Positions 39,888 to 44,989 of a DNA stretch of 44,989 nt are shown here, in pieces. This DNA is from Anaerolineae bacterium (lineage in GTDB: Bacteria; Chloroflexota; Anaerolineae; Aggregatilineales; Phototrophicaceae), in contig JAJEFB010000008.1 of NCBI GenBank assembly GCA_022820665.1, positions 1 through 44,989 of the forward strand, in the 5' to 3' direction. Under the pieces are notes generated by a model. That model had not been told where the DNA came from. It saw only the letters and a list, made by a program, of their open reading frames with translations, and made no database searches. The position numbers and the translations under genes were made by a program. Positions within the stretch are counted from its first letter, which is position 1, and every line of letters starts with the position of its first letter.

Positions 39888-41114
39888 TCAATGATTGCGC
39901 TTCTGTTTCGGCAAAAAGACGCCTGTGAATATCAGGGCGCAACCGAATATCGCCCAAACCGAAAATCCGGGTACAAAGCTGCCGAAAAAGTCGCGCGAGG
40001 CGCCCACGACTACCGGCGAGATGAACATGCCAAAACCAGCGATTGTCAGCGAAGCGCCCCAAACCACAGTGATCTTGCGCGGCGTCATCCAGGACAATTG
40101 CATCGGCAATGTCAACAGCGCCGGCTGATATACCCAGGTGCCAAAACCCAGCGCAAGTATCGACAGATTGATCGCCAGTGGATCGCGCAGCAGGAAGGCG
40201 CCGAATCCCCCAATCGCAACCATGACCCCCGGCGCCAGAAAGAGCAGACGTCGATTCTTCACCCGCACCGCCAGGAAACCGCCCAAGAGCACGGCGAAAA
40301 TGCCCACCGCCGGCAGCAAACCAGTGACATAGCCCGCTTGATCGAGGTCCATGCCTCGGAACTCGTGCAAGAAAGACGGCAGCCAGCTCGTCACCGCAGC
40401 GTAATTGACGAAGACCAGCGCATCGCCGACCACCAACAGGAAGATCGTTCGATCGCGAAAGACTTCCCAAACCTCGCGCAGCGTGAAGATCGACGAGGTT
40501 TCTTGTATATGCGTCGACCGCGCCCGCCCGTAAAACTTCCAGGCAATGGCGCCGCACAAGCCGATACCGCCAAAGATGCCCAACACCCCTTCCCAAGAAA
40601 CATTCTCGGCCAGCGGCGCCGCCAGCGGGATCGAAATAGCGATGCCCAAACTGATCACGATCAATAAGAGCGTGTTAATGATGGGCACTTCATTCGGTCG
40701 GAACCACTGCATGATTAGCGACGCCGTTGCCGTCATCATCAGACCGGTGCCGATCCCATATAAAAGTCGCAGCAAGAGCATCAGGTGGAAATCCTGTATC
40801 CAGGGCGAAAGCGCTAGCATGCCGAGCATGAACCAACTGACGGTGAAGACCCGATTCAATCCGAAACGGTTGATAATCAAGCTGCCTGGCAAGCCGATAC
40901 AGGCTTTTACCAAGGTTGGCAGCGCCACCAACAGGCTGGCGCTGGCGCGCGTGATGCCATAATCATCGATCGCGAGCGGCAAAAGCGGCGTGACGGCGAA
41001 GAAGTTCAGCCCAATGGACAGATGCGCCGCCAGAATCAGCGCGGCGATAACAAAGCGATAAGCGGGCTTTACCCGGGCTTCAGACCAGGTGGCTTCGCTT
41101 AAAGTGGTGGTCAT
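39888..41114 (-). CDS. MFS transporter (CynX/NimT-like)
   Basis: The 408-residue protein has twelve predicted helices in two halves joined by a cytoplasmic loop (KFYGRARSTHIQETSSIFTLREVWEV, about residues 195-222). GSLIINRFGLNRVF after helix 2 corresponds to the conserved GxxxDRxGRR loop of the major facilitator superfamily, and RLLYGIGTGLMMTATASLIMQWF fits helix 4-5 of CynX-like members. The substrate cannot be deduced. It lies between an ABC permease (48 nt upstream) and the SnoaL-like gene (40 nt downstream) on the same strand, so it probably exports or imports something linked to that pathway. Confidence 0.88.
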   Translation of the reverse strand: MTTTLSEATWSEARVKPAYRFVIAALILAAHLSIGLNFFAVTPLLPLAIDDYGITRASASLLVALPTLVKACIGLPGSLIINRFGLNRVFTVSWFMLGMLALSPWIQDFHLMLLLRLLYGIGTGLMMTATASLIMQWFRPNEVPIINTLLLIVISLGIAISIPLAAPLAENVSWEGVLGIFGGIGLCGAIAWKFYGRARSTHIQETSSIFTLREVWEVFRDRTIFLLVVGDALVFVNYAAVTSWLPSFLHEFRGMDLDQAGYVTGLLPAVGIFAVLLGGFLAVRVKNRRLLFLAPGVMVAIGGFGAFLLRDPLAINLSILALGFGTWVYQPALLTLPMQLSWMTPRKITVVWGASLTIAGFGMFISPVVVGASRDFFGSFVPGFSVWAIFGCALIFTGVFLPKQKRNH

Positions 41115-41162
41115 AACGCCGATCGATCCGGCCAGAGCCCATTATGCGCGCGCAACATCGAC

Positions 41163-42167
41163 TTAGCCTTTGACGGCGCCGGCGGTTAAACCTTTGACCA
41201 GCTGCCCTTGGAAGATGAAGACAACTATGATGATGGGCACCGCGGCCGAAACAGCGGCGGCCGCCGCTAGCGTGATATGTCCCGGGTCTTCGCCGGCAGC
41301 GTATTTCGAGATCGCCACTGTCAATGTCCAGTTGGACTGCGTGAGGATGCGCACCAGCAAGAAATCGCTATACGCCAACAGCATTGTGAAGAGCGCCGTC
41401 GAGATGATTCCAGGCCACATAATGGGAATGATGACGCTGATGAAGGCGGTCAGCCGATTGGCGCCATCGACCATCGCCGACTCTTCAATCTCCTTGGGAA
41501 TGTTCATGAAAAAGCTGCGCAACATCCAGATTGTGAAGGGCTGATTGATCGCCACCAACGTAATGATCAGCAGAATATGCGTGTCATACAGCCCCGACCG
41601 CTGACCGAACCACCAATAGGGCAGAATGTAGGACATGCCGGGCAAAGAACGGAATCCCAAAGCGGCAACCAGAATGACGACGCCGGCGATGCCGCTGTAG
41701 CGCGCCAGACCATAACCAGCCATGCAACCGATTGAGATTGAGATGCAAATGGTGCCGGTGGTAACGATGATTGTGTTGAGGAAATAGTCGTAGAAAGTCT
41801 GTGTTTTAATATAGCCGGGTATCGACCACAGGACGGCGAAGCCGACGGCGAGAACAGCCAGGTAAACATAACCGCGTGGTACGGGGAAGCGCCGCGCGTT
41901 TAGGGCGACCAGCACCAGCAAGCCGAATATCGCTACAAGCACGATGGCTACGACGAAGGGATCATCGGGAATCGCCTTGAGCCAGAGGTCGGTGTAATTG
42001 TCCGCCGTCGGCTCGAAGATGAATAGCGGCACACGGGAATTGGCTTGGCGCGGCGTCTTGAAGGACTGAATGGTGGTCCAGAAGAAGGGAATGACGCTGA
42101 AGATGGCATAGGCTGTGAGAAGCAGGTAGATAGCGGCAAGCGCGTAACGATTTTCGATCCTTTTCAT
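41163..42167 (-). CDS. Carbohydrate ABC transporter permease, MalG type, with two extra helices
   Basis: The 334-residue permease has the usual first helix (RYALAAIYLLLTAYAIFSVIPFFWTTIQSFKTP), the C-terminal five-helix core and the EAA loop EESAMVDGANRLTAFISVIIPIMWPG. Between helix 1 and the core are two added hydrophobic segments, about residues 71-90 (VVAIVLVAIFGLLVLVALNA) and 100-118 (YVYLAVLAVGFAVLWSIPG). They lengthen it by ~50 residues over the usual ~280 and change the number of helices from six to eight. The start at 42167 is one base from the stop of the MalF-like gene, indicating coupled translation. Confidence 0.9.
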   Translation of the reverse strand: MKRIENRYALAAIYLLLTAYAIFSVIPFFWTTIQSFKTPRQANSRVPLFIFEPTADNYTDLWLKAIPDDPFVVAIVLVAIFGLLVLVALNARRFPVPRGYVYLAVLAVGFAVLWSIPGYIKTQTFYDYFLNTIIVTTGTICISISIGCMAGYGLARYSGIAGVVILVAALGFRSLPGMSYILPYWWFGQRSGLYDTHILLIITLVAINQPFTIWMLRSFFMNIPKEIEESAMVDGANRLTAFISVIIPIMWPGIISTALFTMLLAYSDFLLVRILTQSNWTLTVAISKYAAGEDPGHITLAAAAAVSAAVPIIIVVFIFQGQLVKGLTAGAVKG

Positions 42168-42168
42168 G

Positions 42169-43032
42169 TTAGCGCTCTTCGGTCTGCTCTTTATAGGTGC
42201 GCGCCAGGAAAGGCACCAGGACGACCAGGATCAAAACGACGGTGATAACCGACATGGCGTTGGCTTTGCCCAGGCGCTGCACGCTCATGGCAGTGCGGAA
42301 GGTGTATAGCATCATGACTTCCGCTTTGTATATCGGGTTCTGTTCCGTCAGCACGAAGATGCTGTCGAAGACGCGGTAGGCGTCCATGATCGAGATCAAG
42401 CCCACGAAGACGAAAAGCGAGCGCAGATGGGGAATCATAATGTAGCGGACCTGTCGCAGGCGCGTGGCGCCGTCGATCATGGAGGCTTCGACGAGTTCGT
42501 GCGGCAGGGTCTGCAAGCCGGCGAAGAAGACGATCAGCGGGAAGGGCGTGGCCGCCCACAGCGCGTGGACCAGGATGAGCCCTTTGACTGTCTGCTCAGT
42601 GAATATGAAGCGTGATCCAACGACTTCGCGGAAGAGCCAGGCGACGAGACCGCCGGACTCAAAGAGCTGCTTGACCATCAGCGTACCGACCACGGGCACG
42701 ACAATGAAGGGCATGAGGAAGGCAGCCAGATAGGCGCCGCGGATGCTCCGAGAGACTTGATCCAGCAAGACCGCGATCAGGAAGCCGGCGAAGATAATCA
42801 TGGGCACGGCGATGGCGATATAGGTCATCGTAAACGTGAAGGCATTCCAGAACTTCTGGTCTTGAAAAACTTCCAGATAATTCGCCAAGCCCACGAATTC
42901 TGGCTCATTGATATTGCGGAAGGTCATATATTGCGTGCTGAGCCAAACCGAGGTCAGCAAGGGGAAGACCATCAGCGACAGCATGACCAGCAAACTGGGC
43001 GTCATGAACATATAGAAGGTGCGTCTGTTCAC
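42169..43032 (-). CDS. Carbohydrate ABC transporter permease, MalF type
   Basis: This CUT1 permease has a first helix TPSLLVMLSLMVFPLLTSVWLS and the EAA loop VEASMIDGATRLRQVRYIMIPHLRS. I favour GTG 43032 (VNRRTFYMF; 287 residues), preceded by AAGGG at 8 nt. An upstream in-frame ATG at 43107 would add 25 residues encoded by a palindromic repeat (MVRSRGSRSAPATT), which is unlike permease N termini. It pairs with the MalG-like subunit that follows and receives ligand from the binding protein at 43182-44477. As in the first importer, no ATPase gene is near. Confidence 0.88.
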   Translation of the reverse strand: MNRRTFYMFMTPSLLVMLSLMVFPLLTSVWLSTQYMTFRNINEPEFVGLANYLEVFQDQKFWNAFTFTMTYIAIAVPMIIFAGFLIAVLLDQVSRSIRGAYLAAFLMPFIVVPVVGTLMVKQLFESGGLVAWLFREVVGSRFIFTEQTVKGLILVHALWAATPFPLIVFFAGLQTLPHELVEASMIDGATRLRQVRYIMIPHLRSLFVFVGLISIMDAYRVFDSIFVLTEQNPIYKAEVMMLYTFRTAMSVQRLGKANAMSVITVVLILVVLVPFLARTYKEQTEER

Positions 43033-43075
43033 GTTCGAGACCCTTACGTCCCGGGCGGCGATCAAGGTAGTGGCG

Positions 43076-43149
43076 GGTGCGGAGCGGGAGCCCCGGCTCC
43101 GCACCACTTGTGGGATCGGTGTGGGCCGAGGTTGCCGACCCGCACCGAT
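43076..43149. repeat. Two stem-loops between binding-protein and permease genes
   Basis: GGTGCGGAGC (43076-43085) pairs with GCTCCGCACC (43096-43105), and ATCGGTGTGGG (43115-43125) pairs with CCCGCACCGAT (43139-43149) with one G-T pair. Their location after the binding-protein gene fits the common arrangement in which stems stabilise that part of the mRNA and limit permease expression. Confidence 0.65.
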
Positions 43150-43181
43150 ACTGAATTGTCGCTTTTTAGCGACCTGCCAAT

Positions 43182-44477
43182 CTAGCTCTCGATATAACCC
43201 TGCGCCGTCGCTTCCGCGATATACTCTTCGGCTGCGTTATCGAGCGCTTCTTCCGGCGTCAGGTCGCCTGTGCCGACCAGCGGCAGCCAATTGCCAAGCG
43301 CAGTGCTCACCAGCGCCGCAGCCGGGTTCAGCGAGCTGCCGCCGACGCCCTGGCCCAGGGAAACACCCATTGCCGGAAGGTTGCGACCGCCATGACCGGC
43401 TTCGCCGACGGAGGTGCGCACGACCGCGCCGTGCGCGGCGCCGCCGACTTGACCGTCGAAATCGAAGGTCTCCATGATGGCGCGGAAGACCAGATCATGA
43501 TCAACGCCGGAGCGCTTGGCGATGGAGTAAGCGTCAATCCAGGCGGAGCCGCCCAGGATGCCGCTGTCGGGATCGGGCGCGGGCGAGCCGGCAAAACCGA
43601 TGATGCCGACGTAGTCCGACTTTTCCGGGTCATCCATGTTGGCGGCGCGGCTGGCCCAGATGTGGACGAAAGCCAGGGTACCGGTTTCCATGCCAATCTC
43701 GCTGTCGTCGATGCTGTAGGTCAAGCCTTCAGCGCCCATGCAGGCGTCGACAACTTCCTTCATCTTGCTCAGCGCGGCGACGCCGGCGTCGCTATTGAAG
43801 GTCGGCATATTGGTTTCGTCGTCCAGGAACTTGCCGCCGAAAGAGCGGATGAAGTGCATGAACTCGATCTCCCAAGCCCAGCCGGCGTGCAGGTTCATGG
43901 TGAAGGGCAGGTCGATGCTTGGTTCGCCCTTGAGCACTTCGCAGGCATCCATGACTTCGTCGTAGGTGGTCGGGACATCCAGGCCATGCTGCTCGAAGAG
44001 ATCGGTGCGGTAGAAGAGGTGCATGGTATTGGACATGAAAGGCACGCCATAGATATTGCCGTCGATGGTGGCGGCATCCCAAACCGGCTGAGGGATGTCA
44101 TCCAGGTTGTACTCTTCGCGATACTGCTCGACCAGATCGTTGAGCGGGATAAGGGCGTCAAAGCCGGACAGCGCCACCATACGCGCCGGAGTCGTGTGCA
44201 GAACCGCCCAGGGCGAATCGCCGCCGCCGGCCAATGCCAGGTTGGCTTGTTCTTCAGCGCTGGCGGAATCCAGCAATTGGATATTGACTGTCAGGTTATC
44301 GACTTCGTTGCACTTCTCCAATTCGGCGGCGAAGTACTCGGTAATGGGGAAAGCCCAACCCATGAAATTGAGCTCGGTGGCTTCCATCGGCGCATCCAGT
44401 TCACAGGGATCCATGTCATCCGCATAGACCGGCACCAGCAAAAGCAAGATGGTGAACAGTACAAGTAACTTCTTCAT
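43182..44477 (-). CDS. Sugar-type ABC transporter substrate-binding protein
   Basis: The 431-residue secreted protein begins with a signal peptide (KKLLVLFTILLLLVPVYA, cut near residue 19) and no lipobox. The mature part is a family 1 extracellular solute-binding protein: ELNFMGWAFPITEYFAAELEKC, DGNIYGVPFMSNTMHLFYRTDLFEQHGLDVPTTYDE (the usual hinge region with YGVP and FYR), then FMHFIRSFGGKF. GAGGAG lies 7 nt before the ATG. Two Cys in the N-terminal region (Cys25 and Cys56) could form a disulfide. It heads the minus operon continuing with MalF-, MalG-like, MFS and SnoaL-like genes. The ligand is unknown. Confidence 0.92.
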   Translation of the reverse strand: MKKLLVLFTILLLLVPVYADDMDPCELDAPMEATELNFMGWAFPITEYFAAELEKCNEVDNLTVNIQLLDSASAEEQANLALAGGGDSPWAVLHTTPARMVALSGFDALIPLNDLVEQYREEYNLDDIPQPVWDAATIDGNIYGVPFMSNTMHLFYRTDLFEQHGLDVPTTYDEVMDACEVLKGEPSIDLPFTMNLHAGWAWEIEFMHFIRSFGGKFLDDETNMPTFNSDAGVAALSKMKEVVDACMGAEGLTYSIDDSEIGMETGTLAFVHIWASRAANMDDPEKSDYVGIIGFAGSPAPDPDSGILGGSAWIDAYSIAKRSGVDHDLVFRAIMETFDFDGQVGGAAHGAVVRTSVGEAGHGGRNLPAMGVSLGQGVGGSSLNPAAALVSTALGNWLPLVGTGDLTPEEALDNAAEEYIAEATAQGYIES

Positions 44478-44514
44478 TGCAATCTCCTCGCTAAACTAAA
44501 AGTGTGAAAGCATT

Positions 44515-44542
44515 TGTCAAGGCGCAAATGCGCATTTGCGCC
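44515..44542 (-). promoter_or_regulatory. Operator palindrome abutting a -35 box of the second importer operon
   Basis: Positions 44521-44542 form a perfect 22-bp palindrome with half-site GGCGCAAATGC. On the minus strand it is followed at once by TTGACA (44520-44515). A weak TAGTTT lies 16 nt further on as a -10. The palindrome starts 44 bases upstream of the binding-protein ATG. This is the best regulator-binding candidate in the window. Confidence 0.7.
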
Positions 44543-44965
44543 AGGCATGGTCGCTATGGCCGCCTGCCTGCGTTCCTTGCGAATCGCCCTCGCGCCTCCA
44601 AAATAAGCGCCTACGAAAAGGTTTTCGAGGTGGCGCTTCCCACATCCTAACGCACTACGAGCGCGCACGCAACAAATTGCTTCGCCCGCGCAGGGCAATC
44701 GCTTCAAATTGAAATTATGCGCGCCGTCGGTAAATCTCCTCCATTTTCCTAATCTCCAGGACCGCTCGCCAAATCTCAGACCATGACAAACAACGGCGAG
44801 CGACCGCCTGGCGGCTGTCTACGCGACCGACGGTCAGTGTCCACGCGACCTACGCGCCCTACGCGCCCCTCAATGGTTAGAAAACCCCAACGCGCGAATA
44901 TTGAGCCATCCTTATCAGAACATCTGTGCTATCATGTCCGCAAGCACATCGAAGCGAGGACCCCC
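44543..44965. other. Gene-free region between divergent genes
   Basis: I see no convincing coding sequence in these 423 bases. Short runs such as ACGCGACC and CTACGCGCC recur at about 44820-44876 (CTACGCGCC twice in direct tandem). An open frame on the minus strand here has no ribosome binding site or recognisable domain. Confidence 0.5.
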
Positions 44966-44989
44966 ATGCCCAAAACCAGAAACTTCTCA
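44966..44989 (+). CDS. Possible start of a new plus-strand gene (cut by window end)
   Basis: ATG at 44966 is preceded by GAAGCGAGGA at 5-10 nt and opens a frame encoding MPKTRNFS to the window edge. Eight codons are too few to identify a product. Confidence 0.4.

Noticed and set aside
44820..44876. Short direct repeats (CTACGCGCC, ACGCGACC) as a possible CRISPR or iteron array
   Set aside because: Units are only 8-9 nt, two or three copies, without regular spacers.

Overview
The window looks like chromosome of a free-living or host-associated heterotroph, most probably a member of Chloroflexota (Anaerolineae/Caldilineae-like). This is inferred from gene content and style: many sugar and peptide ABC importers, a GT-C glycosyltransferase with a C-terminal beta-sandwich domain, a Cys-rich repeat protein, binding proteins without a lipobox, and many GC-rich dispersed palindromes. 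There are no rRNA, tRNA or phage genes to fix the taxonomy, and no transcription regulator was seen.

Layout. 1-172: edge of an IS3-type element that appears to cut a small secreted Cys-repeat gene (166-561). 562-1319: gene-free, with stem-loops and a terminator for the minus strand. 1320-8920 (minus): a carbohydrate-type ABC importer (binding protein and two permeases, no ATPase), two different ADP-ribosylglycohydrolase-family enzymes and a PfkB kinase; this reads as uptake, N- or O-glycosidic cleavage and phosphorylation of a ribosyl-like compound. 9200-14208 (minus): a GT-C membrane glycosyltransferase, a gamma-glutamyltransferase-like enzyme and an M20 peptidase. 14209-14459: divergent promoter region. 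14460-26073 (plus): M28-like protein, Asp/Glu/hydantoin racemase-like protein, prolidase-like amidohydrolase, CapA-like protein, and a peptide ABC importer whose binding protein appears circularly permuted and whose two ATPases are fused. Together with the M20 and GGT-like genes this is a peptide/gamma-glutamyl catabolic cluster.

26175-37647 (plus) is the most unusual part: six consecutive genes of one unrecognised family. Each encodes 8 predicted membrane helices followed by two extracytoplasmic beta-rich domains. The last gene is a fusion of two copies, so there are seven membrane modules and six C-terminal modules. Five genes carry the same in-frame 48-nt GC-rich insert, which the sixth lacks; C-terminal regions look homogenised by gene conversion; the fusion gene keeps a fossil start site (ATG changed to ATC). 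The last beta domain resembles the tail of the GT-C enzyme at 9200-10972, suggesting a cell-surface glycan role, but the function is unknown.

37696-38742 (plus) is a zinc-type alcohol dehydrogenase/quinone reductase. 38777-44477 (minus) is a second sugar-type importer operon (binding protein, MalF-like, MalG-like with two extra helices) followed by an MFS carrier and a SnoaL-like protein; it is preceded by a perfect 22-bp palindrome touching a TTGACA -35 box. A new plus-strand gene may begin at 44966.

Two dispersed palindrome families run through the window: one of the type TAGGGGCGACC..GGTCGCCC, the other a CTCC/GGAG family. The second is also found inside reading frames (the ATPase linker and the array genes), where it now encodes protein.
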